From Corynebacterium pilosum DSM 20521 = CIP 103422 (GTDB lineage: Bacteria; Actinomycetota; Actinomycetes; Mycobacteriales; Mycobacteriaceae): DNA of 64,000 nucleotides. The notes beneath the pieces were generated by a model. That model was not told the origin of the DNA and searched no databases. It worked only from the letters and a program-made list of their open reading frames with translations. Position numbers and translations under genes: made by a program. Within the stretch, counting starts at the first letter, position 1. Each line of letters begins with the position of its first letter. Shown piece after piece: positions 45,401-53,623 of the stretch. Where the stretch lies: NCBI RefSeq assembly GCF_000373805.1, contig NZ_KB892438.1, positions 28,788-92,787 of the forward strand. Reading direction: 5' to 3'.

Positions 45401-45903
45401 AGCACGCCCGCTGCCTCCTCGATATAGGCGCGGCGCTCCTCCGGTTTTGATTCCAAAATCTCGCTGAGCTTGCCCTGGCCGACGATGATATGCATCTCGC
45501 GGCCAATACCGGAATCGCTGAGCAGCTCCTGAATATCCATCAGGCGGGCCTTGGAACCGTTGATCTCATACTCGCTGGCGCCATCGCGGAACATGCGCCG
45601 CGTGATGGCTACTTCGGTGTACTCGATCGGCAAATGGCCATCAGAGTTATCAAAGGTGAGGGTAACTTCCGCACGCCCCAGCGGTTTCCGGTCGCCTGCG
45701 CCGGCAAAAATGACATCCTGCATCTTGCCGCCGCGCAGGTTTTTCGCCCCCTGCTCACCCATCACCCACGCGATCGCGTCCACAACATTCGACTTGCCCG
45801 ATCCATTCGGCCCGACCACGGCACAGATGCCGGGCTCAAATTTCATGGTCGTCGCAGACGCAAAAGACTTGAATCCCTTAAGCGTCAACGATTTTAGGTG
45901 CAC
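42454..45903 (-). CDS. smc: chromosome segregation ATPase SMC
   Basis: Condensin ATPase that folds and segregates the chromosome with ScpA/ScpB. It has 1149 residues: Walker A VVGPNGSGKSN (about residues 29-39), long coiled coils, the hinge in the middle (ALGEGYGPLAGLV...VLADDLPQARAAV, about 490-640), a second coiled coil, then LLSGGEKSLTALALL and Walker B FYVLDEVEAALDDVN. GTG 45903 gives the standard start HLKSLTLKGFKSFA; TAAGAT lies 6 nt before it. Three copies of the dispersed motif lie near the hinge (44099, 44150, 44576). Confidence 0.97.
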   Translation of the reverse strand: MHLKSLTLKGFKSFASATTMKFEPGICAVVGPNGSGKSNVVDAIAWVMGEQGAKNLRGGKMQDVIFAGAGDRKPLGRAEVTLTFDNSDGHLPIEYTEVAITRRMFRDGASEYEINGSKARLMDIQELLSDSGIGREMHIIVGQGKLSEILESKPEERRAYIEEAAGVLKHRRRKEKAQRKLTGMQANLDRLQDLTDELGKQLKPLARQAEAAQRAATVQATLRDARLKLAGHQVVELRAKLNDAARNAELLAEQVDTVTQNLEEFTAAQEAIEAQQQQVTPQAEQAQQLWFQLSTLAERVSATVRIATERASNVGAQVAYSGQDPDELLARATVADEQYQEALMVAEEAAERLESIREEVAARQEAADAAEAEHMAQVRAIADRREGVVRLLAQEESQAGAVVAAEDEIARLNETLEETRTRTRDADSEATEVGRTLQALHDERAPLDENYVRAATESSAADKRLDQLRDAQRERERAVYSLESRISTLEESAPTASGTEALGEGYGPLAGLVRAEQGVEKALAAALGPYAEAVAGQVDQSVVDTLSDASRTIVIDTAGGRTWRLDGTLPAGTSWLLDHVTLADEITGPVARLLVDVVLADDLPQARAAVEEDPRLRAVTPAGVLVGEGWVAAGSGQASAVEVTAQIEAAREELATACAQLEELSGTLEGAKLSAEDARVAAASARAALNEHDANVEAWQRDHQRLIKQYEVNKAEHERAAERATEAEVRLTRRREELAETRDRLSRVDDSDAPEEPSTAGRDEASAALAQVKSMEMEATLQARTATQNAEQVAGKGDALRRQAEHERQAKARHDAAMARRKAQAELAHTVAGHARDLVARIDDALERATTSRDELSAQVKSLQSQHAQARDKVNTTRQHLSRLTDNAHSSDIARSQAQVRIDEAETKITEQLGIAITDLLEDYTPGEDFDKAEETKRLKQAEKDLTALGKVNPLALEEYKALEERYSFLSTQLDDVVQARKDLSDVIEEVDAQILQLFTDAWHDVEAEFPKVFNTLFPGGEARLLLTDPDDMLTTGIEIEARPPGKKVKRLSLLSGGEKSLTALALLVAIFRARPSPFYVLDEVEAALDDVNLRRLIALLKELREDSQLIVITHQKPTMDVANVLYGVTMRGDGVTRVLSQRMSPAPN

Positions 45904-45909
45904 CGATGC

Positions 45910-45915
45910 ATCTTA
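45910..45915 (-). promoter_or_regulatory. putative -10 box for smc
   Basis: TAAGAT, 6 nt before GTG 45903, overlapping the end of acyP; no ribosome binding site is visible. Confidence 0.4.
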
Positions 45916-46194
45916 ACATTCCCGGAAGCCTTGCTCCCCGCGTGGCTCGGAGAACTGCGTAATCACGGTATCCACTCGGCCCGGGCGGCCGGCTGTGGAG
46001 GGGTCTTCGTCGAGAAGCGAAAGAAGCTTCTCGACGAGCGCCTGCTCCCCTTCAGCGACGACCTCAACGCGGCCGTCGCGCAAATTCCTCGCGTGCCCGG
46101 TGAGTCCAAGTTCGAGGGCGCGGGAGCGGGTCCACCACCGGAAGCCGACGCCTTGGACGTGTCCGTGGACAAAGGCTGTAACTCGTGTGCTCAT
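45913..46194 (-). CDS. acyP: acylphosphatase
   Basis: A 93-residue enzyme that hydrolyses acyl phosphates. The signature VHGHVQGVGFRWW holds the catalytic Arg; the catalytic Asn is in GHARNLRDGRVEVVAEG. ATG 46194 follows TAAAAT at 7 nt. The gene contains an inverted pair of the TCGTCGNNAAGC motif (46007 and 46026). It is next to smc, a common actinobacterial arrangement. Confidence 0.94.
   Translation of the reverse strand: MSTRVTAFVHGHVQGVGFRWWTRSRALELGLTGHARNLRDGRVEVVAEGEQALVEKLLSLLDEDPSTAGRPGRVDTVITQFSEPRGEQGFREC
46007..46037. repeat. inverted pair of the TCGTCGNNAAGC motif inside acyP
   Basis: One copy reads left to right from 46007 and one on the other strand from 46026-46037, with a 7-bp gap. 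Together they form TCGTCGAGAAGC-7-GCTTCTCGACGA, a perfect inverted repeat with 12-bp arms. Confidence 0.7.
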
Positions 46195-46199
46195 GCAAC

Positions 46200-47663
46200 C
46201 TATTTTATGATGTCCTCTTCGCTACGGCGGGTCACCGGGTCTGATCCGTCCCAGTACTCTACGTTTTTCAGCTCTGGGATCATGTCGCGGTGGAACACGG
46301 GGTCAAGACCGGCGGAGCGCTGCTCCGAGTAATTCTTCAACAGCTTGATGGCCACCCCGCCAAGCGGGACGATGGCGATCAGGTTGATGAACACCAGCGA
46401 CGCAGCGAAGGTGTCGCCGAGCGCCCACACCAGCGGGATCGAACCGACCGCGCCGAAGAAGACGAAACCAATGACGACGACGCGGAACAGGTTCATGACC
46501 AACTTGGACTTCGTCAGGTACTCAATATTTGCCTGCGCCAAGTAGTAGTTCCCGATGATCGAGGAAAACGCCAGGAAGAACAGGATGAAGGTGACAAAGT
46601 GGATTGCCCAATCGCCGACGGAATCGGCAAGCGCCGCCTGAGTCAGCGAGGCGCCCTGCACCTCTTCCCCGTACACCGGCTGGGGGCCGAGCAAAATGAT
46701 AAACGCGGTGATGGAGCACACAACGATGGTGTCGAAGTACACGCCCAAAGTTTGCACCAGGCCCTGCTTGACGGGGTGGGACACGGTTGCGGTCGCAGCC
46801 ACGTTCGGTGCGGAGCCCATACCGGCCTCATTGGAGAACAGGCCACGGCGCACACCGTTCATGAAAGCAGCACCCAGAGTAGCGCCCGCGATCTCCTTGA
46901 AGCCCAGCGCGTGGGTGACAATGTCGACGAACATGCCCGGGATTTCGTTGATATTCACCAGCAGCACGATCGCACCCATGATGATGTACGCACCGGCCAT
47001 GAACGGCACGATAATCTGGGTGGCATTCGCGATGCGCGTGACACCGCCGAAAATGATCGACGCTGTCAGCAGCGCAACGATGCCACCGACGATCAGTTTG
47101 AAGGTCAAGGAATCCGCGTCCAGAGAGGTGCCCATGGACTCAACGATAGAGTTGGTCTGGATCGCGTTGTACACAAAGCCATAGGTCACGGCGAGGAATA
47201 CGGCGAAGATGGTGGCCAGAGGGGTCCATCCCAGCCCGCGCGTCATGTAATAGGCCGGGCCGCCGTGGTAGTTGCCCTCGTCGTCCTTGGTCTTCCACAG
47301 CTGCGCCAAGGTGGACTCCACAAAAGAAGTCGCGCCGCCGACAATGGCGATCAGCCACATCCAGAACACGGCGCCGGGCCCGCCCAGGGAGATCGCCACG
47401 GCCACACCAGCCACGTTGCCCGTGCCGACGCGCGAGGCCGCCGAGATCGTGAACGCTTTGAACGCGGAGATGCCGCCATAGTCTTCGTCCTGGTCGGTCG
47501 TCGGCTTTTCGACGACCGCCTTAAACATGTCGGGCAGCATGCGGACCTGCACCAGAATCGTCCGGATACCAAAGTAAATTCCAGCGGCGATGAGCACCCA
47601 GGGGACAACCATCCACAGGTTGTCATTGATCGTCGAAGTGACGAAGCTTTCAAGCCATTCCAC
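46200..47663 (-). CDS. sodium:alanine symporter family transporter (AGCS)
   Basis: A 487-residue secondary transporter with about ten membrane helices that imports alanine or glycine with Na+. Family segments are visible: SAASRVGTGNVAGVAVAISLGGPGA, GGPAYYMTRGLGW and VRRGLFSNEAGMGSAPN. GTG 47663 follows TAAGAT at 6 nt. It lies between mutM and acyP, 5 bp before acyP, so acyP can be read from it as well as from its own promoter. Confidence 0.93.
   Translation of the reverse strand: MEWLESFVTSTINDNLWMVVPWVLIAAGIYFGIRTILVQVRMLPDMFKAVVEKPTTDQDEDYGGISAFKAFTISAASRVGTGNVAGVAVAISLGGPGAVFWMWLIAIVGGATSFVESTLAQLWKTKDDEGNYHGGPAYYMTRGLGWTPLATIFAVFLAVTYGFVYNAIQTNSIVESMGTSLDADSLTFKLIVGGIVALLTASIIFGGVTRIANATQIIVPFMAGAYIIMGAIVLLVNINEIPGMFVDIVTHALGFKEIAGATLGAAFMNGVRRGLFSNEAGMGSAPNVAATATVSHPVKQGLVQTLGVYFDTIVVCSITAFIILLGPQPVYGEEVQGASLTQAALADSVGDWAIHFVTFILFFLAFSSIIGNYYLAQANIEYLTKSKLVMNLFRVVVIGFVFFGAVGSIPLVWALGDTFAASLVFINLIAIVPLGGVAIKLLKNYSEQRSAGLDPVFHRDMIPELKNVEYWDGSDPVTRRSEEDIIK
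46202..46207 (-). promoter_or_regulatory. putative -10 box for acyP
   Basis: TAAAAT, 7 nt before ATG 46194, overlapping the symporter stop codon. Confidence 0.4.
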
Positions 47664-47669
47664 GAGGAA

Positions 47670-47675
47670 ATCTTA
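47670..47675 (-). promoter_or_regulatory. putative -10 box for the alanine symporter gene
   Basis: TAAGAT, 6 nt before GTG 47663; same box and spacing as for smc. Confidence 0.4.
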
Positions 47676-47696
47676 ATACCGCACGGCCCGACTTTG

Positions 47697-48521
47697 TTAA
47701 AGAACCTGGCAATTGGCGCAAAAATAGCTTGAGCGACCGTTGACTTTGGTGCGCACGATCGGCTGCCCGCACCGCGCGCACGGCTCGTCGAGCTGCCCAT
47801 AAGCATTCAAAGAGCGCGAGAAATAGCCGCTGGCGCCGTTGACGTTCACGTACAACGCATCGAAACTGGTGCCACCTTGTTCCAACGCACGGGCCATTAC
47901 CTCGCGCGATTCCTCCAGCAGTCGCACTGCGTCGCGTTGCCTCAAGGCGCGCGCCTTCCGCGTCGGTTTCACACCCGCGGCCCACATTGCCTCGTCGGCA
48001 TAGATCGACCCGATGCCAGACACAATGCCCTGGTCAAGCAGCACCGTCTTCACGGCAGAATTCTTTTTCCGCATCGCGCGCGCTGTCTCCACCACGTCGA
48101 AGGCAGGCTCAAAAGGATCGGGAGCGATATGGGCCATCGTCGTGGGTATGCCCTCGTCGTCAAGCGCCGTGTACTGCCAGTAGCCGAACGTGCGCTGATC
48201 GACGAAGCACAGCTCGCGCGGGCCCATGTCGGCGCGAATGCGCAGGTGGGGGCTGGTGACGTCGCCGTGCGTGCCGACGAGCAACTGACCACTCATGCGC
48301 AGGTGGATCACCAAGGCATAGCCGTCAGACAATTCGAACCAGAGGTACTTGCCCCGGCGGCGCACCGCGTCGATGCTCAGGCCGGGAAGTATGGCGCTTA
48401 AGTCCACATCGTTGTCGCGGGCTGCGCGCGGGTGCAACACCTCGACAGAGCGGAAGGTCAGCCCGCGCACGTGCTCATCGAGGCCGCGGCGCACCACTTC
48501 CACTTCGGGAAGTTCAGGCAT
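47697..48521 (-). CDS. mutM: formamidopyrimidine-DNA glycosylase
   Basis: Removes 8-oxoguanine and formamidopyrimidines from DNA. It has 274 residues: mature N terminus PELPEVEVVRRGL (Pro2 nucleophile, Glu3), Lys in RRRGKYLWF, helix-two-turn-helix VSGIGSIYADEAMW, and the C-terminal zinc finger CxxC...CxxC (CARCG and FCANC). ATG 48521 overlaps the rnc stop by 8 bp. A longer frame upstream is rejected because of the required N-terminal Pro. Confidence 0.97.
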   Translation of the reverse strand: MPELPEVEVVRRGLDEHVRGLTFRSVEVLHPRAARDNDVDLSAILPGLSIDAVRRRGKYLWFELSDGYALVIHLRMSGQLLVGTHGDVTSPHLRIRADMGPRELCFVDQRTFGYWQYTALDDEGIPTTMAHIAPDPFEPAFDVVETARAMRKKNSAVKTVLLDQGIVSGIGSIYADEAMWAAGVKPTRKARALRQRDAVRLLEESREVMARALEQGGTSFDALYVNVNGASGYFSRSLNAYGQLDEPCARCGQPIVRTKVNGRSSYFCANCQVL

Positions 48522-49284
48522 CGGCAGTCCCCGCGACGGCGGCTGGGTGATCCCGCAGGAAAAGCACGGCTTGGCGGGCCGCTTCTTGCTCCGCAAGCTT
48601 CTTGTTCGGGCCCACGCCCTGGCCCCGGGACGTGCCGCCGACAAGGACATCGGCGGTAAAAGTGAGGTCGTGCTCGGGCCCAACACTGGTGGCGGTGTAC
48701 ACCGCGGTCGGCGCCTTCAGCTCGGCCAGTCGCTCCTGCAGTGTCGTCTTCCAGTCCTGATGGCGGCCCGTGGCGCTGGCGGTGTGGATCTTCTCGTCGA
48801 AAAGCCTCAGGATCACGTCCCGGGCGGTCTCAAAATCGTGCTGGCGGTAGATCGCGCCAAACAGCGCCTCCGTAGTGTCGGCCAGGATGGAGTCCTTGTT
48901 CCGGCCGTCGGTGACCACCTCGCCATGACCCAGCAAGATGTGCGGGCCCAGGTCGATCTGGTGGGCGATGTCCGCCAGCCCATAACGCGACACGATGGAG
49001 GCGCGCATCTTCGAAATGTCCGACTCCGGGCGCGACGGGTACTCCTCATACAACTTGGTGGCTACCGAAAGGCCCAGCACCGCATCGCCGAGGAACTCGA
49101 GGCGCTCATTGTTCGGCAGATTGCCATTTTCATTGGCGAAGCTGCGGTGGGTCAATGCCAGCCGCAGGTGCTCATCGTCGATGGCGACCCCCAGGGCCTT
49201 CAGCAGCGGACCGTGGTCCACCGCTTCATAGGCCTGCTGCCAGGCCTGCTCGCCCGTGATCTTACGTTTGCGTGATCTGCTCAC
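48514..49284 (-). CDS. rnc: ribonuclease III
   Basis: Double-strand RNA endonuclease for rRNA and mRNA processing. It has 256 residues: nuclease signature ERLEFLGDAVLG (Glu60 onward), second catalytic Asp/Glu in DTTEALFGAIY, and a C-terminal dsRNA-binding domain (WKTTLQERLAELKAP...GPNKKLAEQEAARQAVLFL). GTG 49284 overlaps the upstream stop by 4 nt (coupling). Confidence 0.97.
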   Translation of the reverse strand: MSRSRKRKITGEQAWQQAYEAVDHGPLLKALGVAIDDEHLRLALTHRSFANENGNLPNNERLEFLGDAVLGLSVATKLYEEYPSRPESDISKMRASIVSRYGLADIAHQIDLGPHILLGHGEVVTDGRNKDSILADTTEALFGAIYRQHDFETARDVILRLFDEKIHTASATGRHQDWKTTLQERLAELKAPTAVYTATSVGPEHDLTFTADVLVGGTSRGQGVGPNKKLAEQEAARQAVLFLRDHPAAVAGTADA

Positions 49285-49814
49285 AGGAACTTCTCCAGGC
49301 CAGCCCAGCGCGGATCCACCCGCTCCACCTCGCCCGAGACACCATCCGGCTCCGGGACATCCGTTTCAGCGCAGCTCGGCTGGCAGGTCGGATTAAACGG
49401 GAGGGACAGGCCGGCTTCGTCGACGAAAGCCTGCTCTAGGTCCACGGTGTCGTCGGGGGCGACGTACTTCACCTCATCGCCAGAGCCCTTATCTTCGTCG
49501 TCTTCGGCGTCCCCGCTGATGAAATCATCGTCAGTGGAAAAGACCTGGCTGATACTCAGCGTTTCGGTCGGGGTCAGGGGTGCCAGGCAGCGCACGCATT
49601 CGCCTTCAAGCTGGGCGGTTGCGGTGGCGTCGACAAGCACACCAGAGCCCAGGTTCGTCACTGTGGCTTCGACAGTGACCTCTCCACCTTCGGGGATGGC
49701 GATCATTTCCGGCCCGATGCGCGAAGGCGAAGGGCCGGTCGCGGTGATGTCCAGTGGCATGCCGTCAGAGCGAAGCGCGTCTGCGACGTTCAGTACAAAA
49801 GGATTGTTTGCCAT
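49281..49814 (-). CDS. YceD/DUF177 family protein
   Basis: A 177-residue protein with the conserved CVRCLAPL and a later CQPSC pair, probably a metal or structural site, and an acidic middle. The family is linked to 23S rRNA accumulation in plants and E. coli and usually precedes rpmF or rnc. Here it lies between sepIVA and rnc. ATG 49814 gives the standard NPFVLNVADAL opening. Confidence 0.9.
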   Translation of the reverse strand: MANNPFVLNVADALRSDGMPLDITATGPSPSRIGPEMIAIPEGGEVTVEATVTNLGSGVLVDATATAQLEGECVRCLAPLTPTETLSISQVFSTDDDFISGDAEDDEDKGSGDEVKYVAPDDTVDLEQAFVDEAGLSLPFNPTCQPSCAETDVPEPDGVSGEVERVDPRWAGLEKFL

Positions 49815-49824
49815 ACGCCCTACC

Positions 49825-50583
49825 CTATTCGGAACGTGGGCGACGGGTACGCTCCGAGCGCTCATAACGGTGGTAGGAGTCCGCACGCTGGCTACCAGAT
49901 ACGCCGGCGCCTCGTCGTAAAGCGCTGCGATCGCGCGTCACAGTCCGCAGGATGCCGGACAGGGACTCCTCAAATTCGCCCAACTTCGTATCGACAAAAT
50001 CATCGCACTCGGTGCGCAGGCGGTTGGACTCGGTGTGCGCGCTTTCGACGATGCGGTGCGCTTCCTCGTCGGCACGTTTCATCACCTCAGACTCGGAGAC
50101 AAGACGCTCCTGTTCCGCCAAGCCCTCGGCCACGGAACGCTCGTAGGATTCGTTGCCCTCCTGCACAAGGCGATCGGACTCTGCCTGGGCGTTCTGGACG
50201 GTGTAATTAGCCTCTTCGTTCGCACGGTTCACGATATCCGCAGCCTCGTCCTGCGCCTGCGCCACCATCGCGGTGGAACGGTGCTGCGCATCCGCTAGCA
50301 TGTCCTGCGCCTCATTGTGCGCCTCGCCGACGATGCGCTGCGACTCCTCCTCCGCGTCCGCGATGAGGCCATCGGCGCGCTCTTGGGCGCCGCGTAGAAT
50401 TTCGTCCTGCTTGTCCAGCACGTCCTGGGCGTCGTCGAGTTCGACGGGCAGCGCGTTGCGCAGGTCATCAAGCAGGGCCAGCATGTCGTTGCGGGGCACC
50501 ATGCAGTTGGCGGTCATCGGCACACCGTAGGCCTGCTCTACCGTGTGTACGAGTTCATCCAGAGATTCAAAGACGCGATACAT
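49825..50583 (-). CDS. sepIVA: SepIVA-like DivIVA-domain septal protein
   Basis: A 252-residue protein, almost entirely coiled coil: DivIVA-like N terminus (MYRVFESLDELVHTVEQAYG), then long Ala/Glu/Gln heptads (about 60-215) and a basic tail (RYERSERTRRPRSE). Its position upstream of a DUF177 gene, rnc and mutM is the same as that of mycobacterial Rv2927c (SepIVA), an essential septation factor, so I infer orthology. It is distinct from Wag31/DivIVA. ATG 50583 follows TACTCT at 7 nt. Confidence 0.85.
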   Translation of the reverse strand: MYRVFESLDELVHTVEQAYGVPMTANCMVPRNDMLALLDDLRNALPVELDDAQDVLDKQDEILRGAQERADGLIADAEEESQRIVGEAHNEAQDMLADAQHRSTAMVAQAQDEAADIVNRANEEANYTVQNAQAESDRLVQEGNESYERSVAEGLAEQERLVSESEVMKRADEEAHRIVESAHTESNRLRTECDDFVDTKLGEFEESLSGILRTVTRDRSALRRGAGVSGSQRADSYHRYERSERTRRPRSE

Positions 50584-50590
50584 GCACCCA

Positions 50591-50596
50591 AGAGTA
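50591..50596 (-). promoter_or_regulatory. putative -10 box for sepIVA
   Basis: TACTCT, 7 nt before ATG 50583. An intergenic copy of the dispersed motif lies 2 bp further upstream (50599-50610). Confidence 0.4.
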
Positions 50597-50636
50597 CTGC
50601 TTAACGACGAAACAGTGCCCGCCCGACACGAAGAAT

Positions 50637-52025
<1,389 letters not shown>

Positions 52026-52063
52026 TCATTTTTCCTTCCTAACTGGAGTTTCGCAAGTTGTTC

Positions 52064-52069
52064 TACACT
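52064..52069 (+). promoter_or_regulatory. putative -10 box for the glycerate kinase gene
   Basis: TACACT, 7 nt before ATG 52077; no ribosome binding site in the spacer. Confidence 0.45.
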
Positions 52070-52076
52070 GATTCCC

Positions 52077-53222
52077 ATGACTGATTCAGCCCCTAGCCCG
52101 CTTGACGCGCTTGCCGACGATCCCACCATCGTGATCGCCCCAGATTCTTTCAAAGGAACTGCCACTGCCTCCGAGGCTGCGCAGTGGCTTGGTGAGGGGG
52201 TGCGGCAGATCATCGCGAACGCGGAGATTGTCATTGCACCGATGGCTGACGGTGGCGAAGGTACCTCTGAGCTTTTCGAGGGCGATCGCATCACGCTGCC
52301 CACCACGGATGCGGCCGGCCGCCTCACCGAGGCCACCTATACCTATGATGCTTCGCTCACAACTGCCTATATCGACGTCGCCGCCGCATCCGGCCTGCCC
52401 GCGGTCGCGGATGCGCCGGTGGCTGCCACCGGGGACACCTATGGCACTGGCGTGCTCATCGCGGATGCGCAGACCCGCGGCGCAACCCGCATCGTCCTGG
52501 GTTTGGGTGGGTCCGCCACGGTCGACGGCGGCACCGGCATCTTGGTGGCGCTGGGCATTAACCCGATCAACAAGGAGGGCTACACCCCGCGCAAAGGTGG
52601 CGCCCACTTGAGCGAGCTGCACGATTTTGACACCGCCAAGATGAATATTCCGGCCGCCGCGGTGGATTGGGTGCTGGCAGCCGATGTCACAGCCCCGGTC
52701 ACTGGCCCGGAGGGCGCCGCCCGCGTCTTCGGCCCGCAGAAGGGCGCCACGGAGGAAGAGGTGCAGCTTCTCGACGGGGGTCTGGCCCGCCTGTGCGAGG
52801 TCACCGGAATCGATCCCACCGCTGCCGGCTACGGTGCTGCCGGCGCTATCCCCGTGGGGGTGAGCTGGGTGTCGCAGCTGCTGCATGGTACCGACGAGCA
52901 CGTGCACCTGGTCTCTGGCGCGCGCTTGGTCGCCGATGCGCTGGGCCTGCCCGAGAAGTTAAAGCAGGCCTCTTTGGTGATTACGGGCGAAGGCAAGTAC
53001 GACGAGCAGACCGCCACCGGAAAGGTTGTGGATGTCGTCGGAAAGCTTGCTGCCGAAGCAGACGTGCCCGTAGCCATCGCCGCCGGTAAGCTGGAGGCCG
53101 ACGCGCCTGCCGGCGCGATCGCCGTCGAGCTCGTGCCAGACTTGGAGGTGGCCGAGCAGTTGCGCCGCGCCGGTGCGCAGATCGCGGTGGATTACCTCGA
53201 TATCTCCACGGTCCACGGGTAG
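52077..53222 (+). CDS. glycerate kinase (type 1)
   Basis: A 381-residue kinase of the GarK/GlxK family that makes phosphoglycerate from glycerate. Motifs: IVIAPDSFKGTATASEAAQ near the start, PMADGGEGTSELF, GLGGSATVDGGTG (about residue 140) and a C-terminal LVITGEGKYDEQTATGKV. ATG 52077 is supported by the TANNNT box; the longer frame is rejected. The last 31 bp overlap the convergent unknown gene. No glyoxylate genes are adjacent. Confidence 0.92.
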   Translation: MTDSAPSPLDALADDPTIVIAPDSFKGTATASEAAQWLGEGVRQIIANAEIVIAPMADGGEGTSELFEGDRITLPTTDAAGRLTEATYTYDASLTTAYIDVAAASGLPAVADAPVAATGDTYGTGVLIADAQTRGATRIVLGLGGSATVDGGTGILVALGINPINKEGYTPRKGGAHLSELHDFDTAKMNIPAAAVDWVLAADVTAPVTGPEGAARVFGPQKGATEEEVQLLDGGLARLCEVTGIDPTAAGYGAAGAIPVGVSWVSQLLHGTDEHVHLVSGARLVADALGLPEKLKQASLVITGEGKYDEQTATGKVVDVVGKLAAEADVPVAIAAGKLEADAPAGAIAVELVPDLEVAEQLRRAGAQIAVDYLDISTVHG

Positions 53223-53593
53223 AGCGAGGGTAGTTCGAAGTCCGTCTCGCGCTCTAAGGCCACAGGATCGGCCGGCAGGTCAGCCTTCGGGGTGAGGATG
53301 CGCGACAGCCCCATGGCCAGCTGGTTATAGGAGCGCACATTGTCTGCTGTGACGATGATGCGGTGCATGCTGGCCTCGTCCGGGTCTTCGCCGCGCTCAT
53401 CGCGGTAGACGTTGCGCAGCTGCTCCACCGTAAAGTCTTCACACTGTTGGCCCGGGGTGTGGGCGACAGCGCCGTCGCTCAGCATCTGGTGTTTTTCAAG
53501 GATCTCGACCGCTCGTCGAAAAGCGTCCACGAGCTCAGTTGCCGCGGACTCGGGCTGGTCCGGGATCAGGATGTCAAACTGGATTGAAGGCAT
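53192..53593 (-). CDS. hypothetical protein
   Basis: A 133-residue soluble, acidic protein (MPSIQFDILIPDQPES... with DAFRRAVEILEKHQML, and a late NVRSYNQLAMGLSRIL helix). I recognise no family. Support for coding: ATG 53593 follows TAGTCT at 6 nt, the frame is open throughout and composition is normal. The 31-bp tail overlap with glycerate kinase is a weak point, though a stop overlap of this size is tolerable. It is divergent from the GalT-like gene 30 bp away. Confidence 0.65.
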   Translation of the reverse strand: MPSIQFDILIPDQPESAATELVDAFRRAVEILEKHQMLSDGAVAHTPGQQCEDFTVEQLRNVYRDERGEDPDEASMHRIIVTADNVRSYNQLAMGLSRILTPKADLPADPVALERETDFELPSLYPWTVEISR

Positions 53594-53599
53594 GTTCTA

Positions 53600-53605
53600 A
53601 GACTA
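53600..53605 (-). promoter_or_regulatory. putative -10 box for the hypothetical gene
   Basis: TAGTCT, 6 nt before ATG 53593. The oppositely directed box TACTGT for the GalT-like gene is 5 bp away, so the two promoters face apart from one small region. Confidence 0.4.
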
Positions 53606-53610
53606 GCTAA

Positions 53611-53616
53611 TACTGT
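53611..53616 (+). promoter_or_regulatory. putative -10 box for the GalT-like gene
   Basis: TACTGT, 7 nt before ATG 53624. Confidence 0.35.
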
Positions 53617-53623
53617 GGATAGT

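Noticed and set aside
46290..47732. A 480-codon open frame opposite the alanine symporter
   Set aside because: Antisense shadow; the hydrophilic, His/Asp/Arg-rich composition mirrors hydrophobic codons of the transporter.
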